The notes beneath the pieces were generated by a model. The model saw only the letters and a program-made list of their open reading frames with translations. It searched no databases and was not told the origin of the DNA. From an uncultured Dehalococcoidia bacterium (GTDB lineage Bacteria > Chloroflexota > Dehalococcoidia > Lucifugimonadales > CAJWUJ01): 43,797 nucleotides of DNA. The position numbers and the translations under genes are program-made. Position 1 is the first letter of the stretch. Each line of letters starts with the position of its first letter. The DNA lies in contig CAJWUJ010000011.1 in assembly GCA_913047625.1 (NCBI GenBank), positions 1 to 43,797 on the forward strand, read 5' to 3'. Shown here piece after piece: positions 28,102 to 37,520 of the stretch.

Positions 28102-28605
28102 TTAATGAAAAGTCTTGAAGCTATCTGAAAACCATTCAGGAACAAAAGACAACATTGATGACACATCTTCGTAGGTTAATGTTACTTCCTGTGCAAATGC
28201 AGACTCTCCAACCAAATCACTGACTCCGGTAATAGGAAAGTTCACTAGCAGACTTGCTATACCAAAGAACAAACCTATTCCGACCAGTGCACCAAGAACC
28301 AGTCCTCCGAATTTGTCGACCCATCCCAACATCAAAATAGATAATGTTTTCCTAATAACACCGCCAACTAAGCTTGCGAGAATCATGATGCTTATGAAAA
28401 TAAGAGCAAACGCAGCCAGATAACTGAAATTTTGATCATCAATAAACCGCAACTCAGTACTCAATGTTTGTGAGTATAGACCAGCAAAATAAACACCAAC
28501 ACCAAGCCCTATAAAAAGCATTATAGCTTTTATGGCCCCAACTCTGGATCCAATCAGAGCAGAAATTCCAACTAAACATAAACCTGCTATATCAAAACCA
28601 TTCAT
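28102..28605 (-). CDS. CvpA family membrane protein
   Basis: The 167 residues have four hydrophobic helices at about 5-25, 29-47, 60-82 and 94-118 and match the CvpA (colicin V production) family: GFDIAGLCLVGISALIGSRVG at the start and GWVDKFGGLVLGALVGI in the middle, the family's conserved patch. CvpA is linked to membrane integrity or colicin V export in some bacteria, but its molecular role is not known. It lies directly before the Hdr-like gene and probably shares its transcript. The start is ATG at 28605; upstream lies the nested inverted repeat at 28621-28671. Confidence 0.9.
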   Translation of the reverse strand: MNGFDIAGLCLVGISALIGSRVGAIKAIMLFIGLGVGVYFAGLYSQTLSTELRFIDDQNFSYLAAFALIFISIMILASLVGGVIRKTLSILMLGWVDKFGGLVLGALVGIGLFFGIASLLVNFPITGVSDLVGESAFAQEVTLTYEDVSSMLSFVPEWFSDSFKTFH

Positions 28606-28620
28606 ACCGCTACAACTCCC

Positions 28621-28671
28621 TGCACACTACAGCATCCCTATATTGATGCTAATTTTCTCAAAAAGTGTGCA
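28621..28671. repeat. nested inverted repeats between cvpA and cmk
   Basis: An outer perfect 8-bp pair, TGCACACT (28621-28628) and AGTGTGCA (28664-28671), encloses an inner 6-bp pair, AGCATC (28631-28636) and GATGCT (28645-28650). The element sits about 16 bases upstream of the cvpA start and 120 bases before cmk. It could be an operator or a leader hairpin. Confidence 0.55.
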
Positions 28672-28714
28672 CGATGACAACACATAACCAGATAGTCTAT
28701 TGGATACATACCAG

Positions 28715-28743
28715 TTGCTGAAGCAGGACGCTCAAAGTATACT
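28715..28743 (+). promoter_or_regulatory. candidate sigma-A promoter of cmk-plsC
   Basis: TTGCTG (28715-28720), 17-base spacer, TATACT (28738-28743), about 50 bases before the cmk GTG. The -10 is 5/6, the -35 is 3/6. Confidence 0.4.
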
Positions 28744-28793
28744 CACACTGGATAAGTTAATTCCTAATTACTACCAGTAGAGAGGACTTCATA

Positions 28794-29456
28794 GTGCCTC
28801 AACCTTCCTTGATTGCTATAGACGGGCCAGTTGCATCGGGTAAAACAACAGTAGGACAGTGTCTCGCAAGTAAGCTCTCCTATAATTTTCTAGATACAGG
28901 GGATCTGTATAGAGCTGTAACGAAGCTTGTGATCGATGCAAAAGTTTCCAATAATAACGAAGTCGCGATTGCTGAACTATGCAATGAATTGACTCTAGTG
29001 TTATCTGATAACCAGACAACAAGAATTATTGCATTCCATCAAGATATATCTGAACACTTACATACCGAGATCATTGATTCCAACGTGTCTTTCATCGCTC
29101 GACTACCAAAAATTCGAAGTGCTTTGCTAGACAAGCAGAGGGATATGGCTAAGTCTGGCAAACTTATTATGGCTGGGAGAGATATCGGGACAGTTATCCT
29201 CCCACATGCAGACTTGAAACTATATATAGAGGCTTCAGCAAAAGAACGCGCTCGAAGAAGATGGATACAATACGGGAAACATGAAGGATTATACAAGACA
29301 CTCCTCACTGAAATAGAGCGAAGGGATCACCTAGACTCAACCCGTCCTATCGCTCCTTTAAAACCAGCAGATGACTCAATTATTATAAAAACAGATGATA
29401 TGTCACTTAAGGCTACTGTAGAGTATATCTATCACATGTACTGTTTCCAGGAATAA
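28794..29456 (+). CDS. cmk: (d)CMP kinase
   Basis: Cmk phosphorylates CMP and dCMP with ATP for nucleotide supply. The 220 residues show the P-loop GPVASGKTT (11-19), LDTGDLYRAVT (near 33, the CMP-kinase YRA motif, where the common TG-x-(M/L)YR pattern is kept), AGRDIGTVILPHADLKLYIEASAKERARRRW (near 127-157) and RDHLDSTRPIAPLKPADD. The start is GTG with AGAGAGGA upstream. plsC follows by 26 bases; this cmk-plsC pairing is widespread in bacteria. Length is typical. Confidence 0.96.
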   Translation: MPQPSLIAIDGPVASGKTTVGQCLASKLSYNFLDTGDLYRAVTKLVIDAKVSNNNEVAIAELCNELTLVLSDNQTTRIIAFHQDISEHLHTEIIDSNVSFIARLPKIRSALLDKQRDMAKSGKLIMAGRDIGTVILPHADLKLYIEASAKERARRRWIQYGKHEGLYKTLLTEIERRDHLDSTRPIAPLKPADDSIIIKTDDMSLKATVEYIYHMYCFQE

Positions 29457-29482
29457 TTAAAGCAAAGGCGTCAGATAATACA

Positions 29483-30127
29483 ATGAAAAAACTATATCAC
29501 CTAGGACTTTTATGGCATAAAGTCGCCTACAAATTACTAAGCAATCTTAATGTAGAAGGTGTATCCAACGTCCCGATGGAAGGCCCGCTACTCATTATAG
29601 CAAACCATCAAAGTAACGCAGATCCTCCTTTGATCGCCGCTTGTATACCTAGAGATGTAGCATTTTTAGCAAAAGAAGGATTATTTAAGGGCCCAATAGT
29701 GTCATATATTTTTAGGTCTTTAGGTATGTATCCAGTATCCAAAAACAAAGCAAACTACTCTTCAACCAAATGGGCATTTAATATATTGAACCAACATCAA
29801 AGTCTCTGTATTTTTCCTGAAAGCAAACGTAATCCCAAAAGTATGCAAAAAGGGGCCCTAGGTGCGGCGTTCTTAGCAGCTAAATCCAAAGCGCTAATTT
29901 TGCCTGTTGGTATAACGGGATCAGAAAATATTGGTAGCATATTGCGGATACCTTTCCCTTTCTCTCAAATTAATGTCCGTATCGGCCAAGCTTTCAGAAT
30001 ACCGACTCAAACTTCAACTCCTTCCAGAGCCCAACTACGTGAATTAACTGATATGATGATGGAAAGAATTGCTCAACTAATTCCAGAAGAATATCAAGGT
30101 TATTACAAGCTTAAACGGAACAAGTAA
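29483..30127 (+). CDS. plsC: 1-acyl-sn-glycerol-3-phosphate acyltransferase (PlsC-like)
   Basis: The 214 residues match the LPLAT/AGPAT family that adds the second acyl chain to lysophosphatidate. Block I is NHQSNAD (41-47; H42, D47), and block III is FPESKR (111-116), a variant of the usual FPEGTR. Block IV is LILPVGITGS. The N-terminus is short and moderately hydrophobic, consistent with monotopic membrane contact. The T-to-K and G-to-S changes in block III could affect phosphate recognition. It follows cmk closely and glmS begins 18 bases downstream, so all three may be co-transcribed. Confidence 0.9.
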   Translation: MKKLYHLGLLWHKVAYKLLSNLNVEGVSNVPMEGPLLIIANHQSNADPPLIAACIPRDVAFLAKEGLFKGPIVSYIFRSLGMYPVSKNKANYSSTKWAFNILNQHQSLCIFPESKRNPKSMQKGALGAAFLAAKSKALILPVGITGSENIGSILRIPFPFSQINVRIGQAFRIPTQTSTPSRAQLRELTDMMMERIAQLIPEEYQGYYKLKRNK

Positions 30128-30145
30128 CAGGACAAGTCTAAAGTT

Positions 30146-31990
30146 ATGTGCGGCATATTTGGATACATTGGGAATCAAAACGCGGCAGAGATCCTATTGG
30201 ATGGGCTACAAAGACTCGAGTATCGTGGCTATGATAGCTCTGGTATTGGTGTCGTTACTCATGACAATCAAGCGATAACCTTGAAAGCACCTGGGAAAAT
30301 CCAGAATTTATCTTCCGTCGTAACTTCCTCATCTCCACAGGCAACAGTTGGAATAGGACATACTAGGTGGGCCACCCATGGTAAACCTAACGAAAAAAAC
30401 TCGCATCCTCACACAGATTGCCTCAACAAAGTCTTGATAGTTCATAATGGCATTGTAGAAAACTATGCTGACCTAAAAGAAACACTTCTCAAGCAAGGCC
30501 ATAAATTTTCCTCAGACACAGACAGTGAGGTTATAGCCCATTTAATAGAATCTAGCATTGCGGACGGTTGTTCTTTTGAATCAGCCTTCGTAAATGCCGT
30601 GAAACAACTAAAAGGAGCACAAGCTGTTACTGCATTACAGTCCACAACGCCCAGTTATATCATGACAACCAGAATAGGAAATGCCGGAGGAATCTGTATA
30701 GGCCACGGCAACAAAGAAATGTTCATTGCGAGCGATATTACTGCCCTTGTTCCCCTTAGTGACACGATAACATTCTTGGAACCAGGCCATACAGCAAAAG
30801 TATCTCAATCAAACATCGTGGTTCATAATGCTGAAGGGCGATTGATTCGTACGAAGCCTCAAAAAGTGGTACACCACGTTACAAATGCAGGCAAAGGGCA
30901 ATTCAGACATTTTATGGAGAAAGAAATTGCAGAACAGCCTGAAACTATTCTTGCTGCTATTGGAGGGAGAGTAGACTTCCGTTCTAATAAAATAGACCTT
31001 CCAGAAATTAGCCTCACAAAAAAACAGCTGGCTACAGTCAACAGGATAATCCTTGTGGGTATGGGGACAAGTCTCCACGCTGGCATGGCGGGCGTACACA
31101 TGATAGAAACCTTGTCAGGTATTCCCGCGGTTGCAGAAAATTCCTCAGAATTTAGATATCGTAACCCAGTCGTTTCAAAAGATACGTTAGTAATTTCAAT
31201 CGGGCAATCAGGAGAAACTGTAGATACACTCGCAGCAATGGAACAAGCAAAACTTAAGCAAGCTAAAATCCTCACAATATGTAATACGGATAATAGCCAA
31301 GCTACAAGATTAGCTGATGGTTGGATTCCAATGCGTGCTGGACTCGAAATTGGAGTTGCTGCCACAAAAACCTTCTTAAACACTCTAGTCTCGTTGTACC
31401 TCTTTGCCTCCTATTTAGGAAACCAGACAAATTACCTAGCGGATTCCTTTTTAAATAATTCAATAGAATCGCTAGTTAAATTACCTGACCAGATAGGACA
31501 GATAGTTCAAGAGAAAAAAGTATACTTAGATATAGCTACAAAAACGCACGAACAGACTAATTTGATGTACATCGGACGAGGTATCCAATACCCAGTTGCC
31601 TTAGAAGGTGCTCTCAAGATGAAGGAAATCAGTTACACACATGCTGAGGGAATGTCGGCTGGAGAACTTAAACATGGTCCAATCGCATTAATCGATAATT
31701 CTTTGCCAGTCATAGCTCTAGCCCCTAAAGATCATTTTTATGACAAAATGCTCAATACTATGAGCGAAATTAAAACTCGGGGAGGAACCATTATAGCTGT
31801 AGCTACTGACGGTGATACTCAAATTTCCAAAATTGCTGATTACACTATTTTTGTACCAGCTTGCCCTTACCTGCTATCTCCAGTTGTTACTTCCGTACCA
31901 CTGCAACTACTAGCCTATCACTCAGCACTAGCAAGAGGTTGTGATATTGACCAACCACGTAACTTAGCCAAATCTGTTACCGTAGAGTAA
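30146..31990 (+). CDS. glmS: glutamine--fructose-6-phosphate aminotransferase (isomerizing)
   Basis: GlmS makes glucosamine-6-phosphate from fructose-6-phosphate and glutamine, the entry to peptidoglycan precursors. The 614 residues are complete: the amidotransferase nucleophile C2 after Met (MCGIFGYIG), GIGHTRWATHG (near 73), and two SIS sugar-isomerase domains (GMGTSLHAGMAG, SQSGET-like IGQSGETVDT; later IGRGIQYPVALEGALKMKEISY), ending DQPRNLAKSVTVE, the conserved tail that closes the active site. I saw no glmS ribozyme in the 18 bases before the start. The plsC end is adjacent. Confidence 0.98.
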   Translation: MCGIFGYIGNQNAAEILLDGLQRLEYRGYDSSGIGVVTHDNQAITLKAPGKIQNLSSVVTSSSPQATVGIGHTRWATHGKPNEKNSHPHTDCLNKVLIVHNGIVENYADLKETLLKQGHKFSSDTDSEVIAHLIESSIADGCSFESAFVNAVKQLKGAQAVTALQSTTPSYIMTTRIGNAGGICIGHGNKEMFIASDITALVPLSDTITFLEPGHTAKVSQSNIVVHNAEGRLIRTKPQKVVHHVTNAGKGQFRHFMEKEIAEQPETILAAIGGRVDFRSNKIDLPEISLTKKQLATVNRIILVGMGTSLHAGMAGVHMIETLSGIPAVAENSSEFRYRNPVVSKDTLVISIGQSGETVDTLAAMEQAKLKQAKILTICNTDNSQATRLADGWIPMRAGLEIGVAATKTFLNTLVSLYLFASYLGNQTNYLADSFLNNSIESLVKLPDQIGQIVQEKKVYLDIATKTHEQTNLMYIGRGIQYPVALEGALKMKEISYTHAEGMSAGELKHGPIALIDNSLPVIALAPKDHFYDKMLNTMSEIKTRGGTIIAVATDGDTQISKIADYTIFVPACPYLLSPVVTSVPLQLLAYHSALARGCDIDQPRNLAKSVTVE

Positions 31991-32073
31991 CACGCACTGA
32001 TGCAATGGAATTTAACTTCCATATTAATTATTTAAAGTTCCCAGTAACATATCATTAGAGTGGCAATATTGGC

Positions 32074-32883
32074 ATGCTAATAAGATTTATCTTAAAACAC
32101 CCTATTCTAAAGTTTCTGGCAGGGGAAATTGCTGTTTTCCTTAAAAGGTGTGGTTTGCTTCCCAAAACTTACCATAACCTTGCCAACCGGTGGCATGGTT
32201 CGCGTTGTTTTCGAAAGGCTAAACTCCAATGGTCACCAAATGGCTACTGGGAATTAAATCCTATGCCAAACCAAGACAAACTTATGCAATTTTACAGCAA
32301 TACTTATTGGGACTTTAAAGAAAAAATCATCTCCGCTAACTTAAGAGACTTTGATCATATGAAACTATTAAAAGAAACTTATCCTGACGATATTAAAGAT
32401 ACGCGCTTTCTGAATTTTGGATCAGGAGCAGGAGGGATCTCCTTCATCATGCATCTCATGGGAGCTGAAGTGACAAACGTTGAACCATCCATCATTACAA
32501 ACTTTGGTTGGAAACACTACTATGATCTCTCTGAAGTAAACGGAACGTTCGATATTATTTACACCTCCCATTCTCTTGAACATGTTACGTCTGTAGAAGC
32601 AACTATGGCTAAATTCGACAGTCTGATGCATATAGGTTCATATTTGTTTATTGAGGTACCTAATTGCAGACAATCAAATTGCGCTCGTCTTGAAAACGGA
32701 GGTCAAGATGGCAAAATATACTCGCCTCATACGATATATTTTACGCTAGACTTCTTCAAGTCACTACCTTACCAAAAACTTATTCTTGCAACCTATAACG
32801 GTGGTGTCAGCGAGGGAACCATTTCCACTGTAGCCAATCATGAAGACGGCAAAGCAATTCGCTATATAGGCAAGAAAAACTAA
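32074..32883 (+). CDS. class I SAM-dependent methyltransferase
   Basis: The 269-residue protein has the class I methyltransferase core: motif I LNFGSGAGG (113-121), an acidic residue at the end of the next strand (NVEPS, 135-139), FDIIYTSHSLEHV (159-171, motif II-like with the SLEHV signature of Methyltransf_23/11 families), and LFIEVPN. The N-terminal about 100 residues have no family I can name, and contain NGYWELNPMPN and several aromatics. Such proteins often modify sugars or small metabolites; the substrate is unknown. A weak ribosome site precedes the ATG. The gene is flanked by glmS and dgt but has gaps on both sides. Confidence 0.82.
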   Translation: MLIRFILKHPILKFLAGEIAVFLKRCGLLPKTYHNLANRWHGSRCFRKAKLQWSPNGYWELNPMPNQDKLMQFYSNTYWDFKEKIISANLRDFDHMKLLKETYPDDIKDTRFLNFGSGAGGISFIMHLMGAEVTNVEPSIITNFGWKHYYDLSEVNGTFDIIYTSHSLEHVTSVEATMAKFDSLMHIGSYLFIEVPNCRQSNCARLENGGQDGKIYSPHTIYFTLDFFKSLPYQKLILATYNGGVSEGTISTVANHEDGKAIRYIGKKN

Positions 32884-33061
32884 CACAGCTCTTAACTGTT
32901 GCGTTTAAAAAGAAATTAATAGAAGATGAGCCCGTCAATCAGTAACCAACCAGCTCTACCTAGGATAGTCTGAAATTGTTGAATGATTACGTTTGACTAA
33001 TACCAATAACCTTTATCAATTTAGCAAAACCCATAACCATCTAAAATAAAAAAGGGTTGTA

Positions 33062-34120
33062 ATGAATGTTCGAGAAATTTTAGAGAATCAGGAATTAACG
33101 AACTTGTCCTCATGGGCCAGCTTAAGTTCTTCGTCCATCAGAGATACATTGGAAGAAAAAAGTGATATGCGCACCGAGTTTCAGAGGGATCGAGATCGCA
33201 TTATCCACTCAAACAGCTTTAAACGACTGAAACGAAAAACACAGGTTTTTATTGCACCTCCAGGTGATCATTACATGACCAGGCTTACCCATACTTTGGA
33301 AGTCACCCAAATTGCTCGTACTATTGGTCGGGCACTCCGCCTAAACGAAGATCTGATTGAAGCAATAGGATTGGGCCATGACCTAGGCCACACCCCATTC
33401 GGCCATATAGGGGAACAAGTGTTAAATGAAGTGCACACCAAAGGATTCCGGCACAACTATCACAGCGTCCGAATCGTAGAAAAACTAGAAAAAGATGGAG
33501 CTGGGTTAAATTTGACGAAAGAAGTCAGACAAGGAATCCTTGCCCACTCTAAACCAAGGGAAGGTCTATTTAAAGCCTCTAAAGGATTGGATAAACTCAC
33601 CATAGAGGCTCAAGTGGTTCGTCTCAGTGATGCGATAGCCTATCTGTCCCACGACATCAGAGACTCTATTAGGGCTAATTTACTATCCGAAAACAAACTT
33701 CCGGCCAAAGCTATTGAAGCAATGGGTAATAAACACTCAAGCCGCGTTAATTCGATGGTACAAGACGTAATTGAAGCAACAAACTTAACCGCAGGTGCCA
33801 ACCAAAGACCTAGAGTTACCATGACACCTAGAATGGCTGAAGCAATGGATCTATTAAGAGACTTCATGTTCGAAAATATTTATTTGCCTGCTGGTTCAGG
33901 ACCAGAGGGTCACAAGGCAAGGGCAATTGTACATTTGCTATACAGTCATTTCGTAGGTCATCCAGAACAAATTCCTAATTCTATTCTGGATGAGGATGAA
34001 TCATCTATTCATCAAATTGCCTTAGACTTTATAGCAGGAATGACAGATAATTTTGCAGTTGAAACTGCTGAGGCAATCCAACCAGGCATATCAGAAAATG
34101 TTTTTGAAGGTAGAATCTAA
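33062..34120 (+). CDS. dgt: deoxyguanosinetriphosphate triphosphohydrolase-like protein (HD domain)
   Basis: Dgt-like HD enzymes hydrolyse dNTPs to nucleosides and triphosphate. The 352 residues include the HD metal set: H77 in RLTHTLEV, H106-D107 in GLGHDLGHTPFGH and the later Asp in RLSDAIAYLSHDIRD. The N-terminal RTEFQRDRDRIIHSNSFKRLKRKTQVF is the family start. It is the short type typical of Gram-positive-like and Chloroflexota genomes and is often annotated only as a dGTPase-like protein. The dnaG start is 3 bases after its stop, so they are translationally close. Biochemical substrate specificity is not read from sequence. Confidence 0.93.
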   Translation: MNVREILENQELTNLSSWASLSSSSIRDTLEEKSDMRTEFQRDRDRIIHSNSFKRLKRKTQVFIAPPGDHYMTRLTHTLEVTQIARTIGRALRLNEDLIEAIGLGHDLGHTPFGHIGEQVLNEVHTKGFRHNYHSVRIVEKLEKDGAGLNLTKEVRQGILAHSKPREGLFKASKGLDKLTIEAQVVRLSDAIAYLSHDIRDSIRANLLSENKLPAKAIEAMGNKHSSRVNSMVQDVIEATNLTAGANQRPRVTMTPRMAEAMDLLRDFMFENIYLPAGSGPEGHKARAIVHLLYSHFVGHPEQIPNSILDEDESSIHQIALDFIAGMTDNFAVETAEAIQPGISENVFEGRI

Positions 34121-34123
34121 ATA

Positions 34124-35920
34124 ATGTCACAATCCCAAGAAATAAAGGACCGGGTAGATATTGTGGATTTTATCTCCACCCACGTGTCGTTACACCAATC
34201 AGGACGTAACTTTAAAGCCTTATGTCCATTTCACTCTGAGAAAACAGCTTCATTCTTTGTTTTCCCAGAAAGGCAATCATGGAGATGCTTCGGTTCCTGT
34301 GCAACAGGGGGAGATGTTTTTACCTTTGTTATGCGTAAGGAAAATATGGGTTTTGGAGAAGCGTTAAGACACCTTGCAGATCATGCTGGCATTCAAATAG
34401 CAAGCACATTCCCCAAGGTGGAGAAGAATGATATTTTGATCCAGGCAAACGAAGCCGCCTGTACTTTTTTTCAATCCCTCTTGCACTCTGATAAAGGTGC
34501 TTCCACACTGGAATACCTGAATGCACGCCAGGTAACCACTGCCTCAATAGCAACCTTTGAGCTTGGATTGAGCCCTGCCCAAAACGAATTGAGTCAGTAT
34601 CTTACAAATAAAGGATTCACCTTGGAAAACCTGCAAGACGCCGGGCTTGTGACTAAGTCCGATACCACACAAGACACATTCAGAAACAGACTTATTTTCC
34701 CTATCAGAAATAGGAATAAACAACTGGTTGGATTTGGAGGAAGGGCTCTTGGTCAGTCACAACCAAAATATCTAAATACCCCTAAAACACCCATTTTTGA
34801 AAAAGGTTCTATCCTCTACGGCCTGGATAAGGCGGAGCAAAGTATTCAACAGGACAAAACCGCCATCATTGTAGAAGGATATATGGATGTAATAGCTTGC
34901 CATGAACAAGGAACAACCAATGTCGTGGCATCAATGGGTACTGCTATAACTGAAAATCAAGTTTCCCTTCTAACCAAAACAGCCAAAAACCTAATCCTTG
35001 CGCTCGATGCAGATAACGCGGGTAGAGAAGCTACTTACAATAATATCGAGAATTCTTGGAAGATTTTTGATAAAGTGGTCGCTTTCAGATCTAGAAGGGG
35101 TGTAACTATATACCAAACTATGAGTCGACCAAATTTGACGGTTGCTACGCTTCCCAGCGGCTCAGATCCCGATCAACTAGTACGCTCTGACCTAGAAACA
35201 TGGAAGTCAGTTATTTCTGAATCAACTCCCGTTGTTGATTATCTTCTTGAACAACAGGTAAGGCGGTTCGATATTGAAACCAGTGAGGGAAAACTACTTG
35301 CCGTAGAAAAAGTATTTCCGTTAATAGCAAGTATAACTAATACTTTTGAAAAGGACCGCTGTTTTAAGAAACTAGCTACTTTATTGTCAGTATCTGAAGA
35401 ATTATTGAAAAGTAGTATATCAAAATTCCACACTCGATCTCCTAGACAGTATGCTCAGAAAAGAGAAGCAAAATCTCCTTCTTTCTCCCCAGCTTCTACT
35501 GATACACTAGAAGAATATACTTTAGCGCTTCTACTTTCTTATCCTGAGCTTCGTGAGCTTACAACGAAATTGTCTGAAGACTATTTTGACAATATAGAAA
35601 ATCGGGCTATCTTTGCCAAACTGTCAACATGCTCTACAATAAACGAACTTGAAGAAAAGCTTGATACAGAAATTCAACCACATTTGCAAAAATTATTGAC
35701 TAAGGAAATTCCTCCATCAACAAATTCGGAAAGACAACAGGATTATATTATTTGTGCTAGACGTCTAGAAGAACGCAAACTTAGACAATTGCTTATCACA
35801 AGCACCGAATTGGACACAGACGAGGCTGGGTCAATTGAACAAAGCAAACACTCGACTAGCTTGAGCGAGAGATTGCGAGACGTATTTAAGGAAGCCACAA
35901 TACCCCGCAAAAAAAAATAA
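34124..35920 (+). CDS. dnaG: DNA primase DnaG
   Basis: DnaG makes RNA primers for replication. The 598 residues show the CHC2 zinc domain (C34, H37, then C55 and C59), the KxxGRNFKALCPFH and FVFPERQSWRC signature, the RNA polymerase core with RNRLIFPIRNRNKQLVGFGGRAL, TOPRIM with IIVEGYMDVIACHEQG and LALDADNAGREA (E and DxD metal ligands), and a C-terminal DnaB-binding helical domain. The last zinc ligand pair is CxxxC, not the usual CxxC. It is between dgt and rpoD in a likely operon, with 3 bases to dgt and 21 bases to rpoD. Confidence 0.98.
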   Translation: MSQSQEIKDRVDIVDFISTHVSLHQSGRNFKALCPFHSEKTASFFVFPERQSWRCFGSCATGGDVFTFVMRKENMGFGEALRHLADHAGIQIASTFPKVEKNDILIQANEAACTFFQSLLHSDKGASTLEYLNARQVTTASIATFELGLSPAQNELSQYLTNKGFTLENLQDAGLVTKSDTTQDTFRNRLIFPIRNRNKQLVGFGGRALGQSQPKYLNTPKTPIFEKGSILYGLDKAEQSIQQDKTAIIVEGYMDVIACHEQGTTNVVASMGTAITENQVSLLTKTAKNLILALDADNAGREATYNNIENSWKIFDKVVAFRSRRGVTIYQTMSRPNLTVATLPSGSDPDQLVRSDLETWKSVISESTPVVDYLLEQQVRRFDIETSEGKLLAVEKVFPLIASITNTFEKDRCFKKLATLLSVSEELLKSSISKFHTRSPRQYAQKREAKSPSFSPASTDTLEEYTLALLLSYPELRELTTKLSEDYFDNIENRAIFAKLSTCSTINELEEKLDTEIQPHLQKLLTKEIPPSTNSERQQDYIICARRLEERKLRQLLITSTELDTDEAGSIEQSKHSTSLSERLRDVFKEATIPRKKK

Positions 35921-35941
35921 ACCAACGGCCAGGATTAAATT

Positions 35942-37516
35942 ATGACATTTAAACAAGATGATGAGGAAAAATATCAAGAGGATTTACCAGAAGAAACTTC
36001 TAAAGAAAGCATTCTAGATCTGGTGGGAATCGGGTTTCTTAAAACGGATCACTCCGTTGATGATGATAGCGATTCTACTGGAGTCCTAGAAGACCCAATG
36101 GAAGTTAAAGACTTAGACGATCCTGATGATGATGAGTTGGACTGGGAAGAACCAGAGAAAAATACTCAGGAAGAAATCACACCTACTCCTTTATTAGCGC
36201 AAAACGCTCAATTGGATCTACAGTCCGAAATGATTGATGATCCTGTTCGAATGTATCTTCGGGAAATAGGTCGCATCAGTCTACTAACTGCAAAAGGAGA
36301 AAAAACTCTAGCCCAAAAAATGGAGGCTGGCAAATCAATAGAAAAGCTCGAACAGGAACTTCGGAACACTAGCCATTATCAACTAACTGGGGCAGAAATT
36401 GCTGCGCTCAACATCAAAAAACTTTCTAACTGTCTACCTTTCATCAATGACATGTTAGATAACTTGAATATTTCTGAAGACATTACTCTTCAAGAATTCG
36501 CTTCAGACCCAACCATTCTAAAAATCCTAGACGGAGAGCCAACAGTTGATGTAATTGATGCCATAGCTAACAAACGCCAAGCTGAATTCACAACGGTCAA
36601 CATCGAAGCTATCCAACTCTCTCGCCACTTAGCACTGCTATCACCCGGACAAATTACTTGCCTAGGAGACGAGCTCACTATGGGCCAGTTGGCTGCCATA
36701 CTATACGAGCAGTCTGCAGAATCTATTGCAGATCAAATAAACCCTCTGGAAACTGCTCTCCAAAAACAAATAAAGACTGTTAAGTCTGAAGGGAAACAGG
36801 CCAAGAGAGATCTTTCAGAAGCAAACCTTCGACTCGTGGTTAGTGTAGCCAAAAAATATGTAGGCCGAGGTATGTCATTATTGGATCTAATTCAAGAAGG
36901 AAATATCGGACTGATAAGAGCTGTAGAAAAATTTGATTACAGGAAAGGCTATAAGTTTTCTACATATGCAACGTGGTGGATTCGCCAAGCAATTACAAGA
37001 GCAATAGCTGATCAAGCAAGAACAATTCGTATTCCGGTTCATATGGTTGAAACTATAAATAAATTACTTAGAATCAGCAGACGACTTGTGCAGGAATATG
37101 GCCGAGAACCAACCATAGAAGAAATAAGTGTTGGTATGGAGGTACCCCCGTCCAAAGTTCGGGAAATATTAAAGATCTCCCAAGAACCCATCTCGCTTGA
37201 AACTCCAATAGGGGAAGAGGAAGATTCACACTTAGGAGACTTTATAGAGGATCGTGGAGCACTTGCACCAGCAGATGCCGCATCTTTTCAACTGCTTAAA
37301 GAACAAGTAGAAGAAGTCCTATCTACTCTCAATAGTAGAGAAAAAAGAGTCTTACAACTACGGTTCGGCCTCGAAGATGGAAGAGGAAGGACACTAGAGG
37401 AAGTGGGAAGGAAATTTGGGGTCACTCGAGAGCGTATTCGCCAAATAGAAGCGAAAGCCCTTCGGAAACTACGTCAACCTTCTAGATCTAAGAAGTTAAA
37501 AGACTTTCTGGAGTAG
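35942..37516 (+). CDS. rpoD: RNA polymerase primary sigma factor RpoD (sigma-70/SigA)
   Basis: The housekeeping sigma factor. The 524 residues have a very acidic N-terminus (about 38-78, DDDSDS...[13 protein letters not shown]), region 1.2 ([17 protein letters not shown], near 98-114), a long non-conserved region with an insert near 160-260, regions 2.1-2.4 ([39 protein letters not shown]), region 3 and region 4 ending [19 protein letters not shown] (helix-turn-helix that binds -35). The consensus TTGACA/TATAAT promoters seen above fit this factor. It is the end of the dgt-dnaG-rpoD set, which converges with the FAH gene. Confidence 0.98.
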   Translation: MTFKQDDEEKYQEDLPEETSKESILDLVGIGFLKTDHSVDDDSDSTGVLEDPMEVKDLDDPDDDELDWEEPEKNTQEEITPTPLLAQNAQLDLQSEMIDDPVRMYLREIGRISLLTAKGEKTLAQKMEAGKSIEKLEQELRNTSHYQLTGAEIAALNIKKLSNCLPFINDMLDNLNISEDITLQEFASDPTILKILDGEPTVDVIDAIANKRQAEFTTVNIEAIQLSRHLALLSPGQITCLGDELTMGQLAAILYEQSAESIADQINPLETALQKQIKTVKSEGKQAKRDLSEANLRLVVSVAKKYVGRGMSLLDLIQEGNIGLIRAVEKFDYRKGYKFSTYATWWIRQAITRAIADQARTIRIPVHMVETINKLLRISRRLVQEYGREPTIEEISVGMEVPPSKVREILKISQEPISLETPIGEEEDSHLGDFIEDRGALAPADAASFQLLKEQVEEVLSTLNSREKRVLQLRFGLEDGRGRTLEEVGRKFGVTRERIRQIEAKALRKLRQPSRSKKLKDFLE

Positions 37517-37520
37517 AGGA

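Noticed and set aside
32005-32022. Hairpin ATGGAA-TTTAAC-TTCCAT after glmS as terminator
   Set aside because: The stem is only 6 bp and AT-rich with no clear T-run; too weak to annotate.
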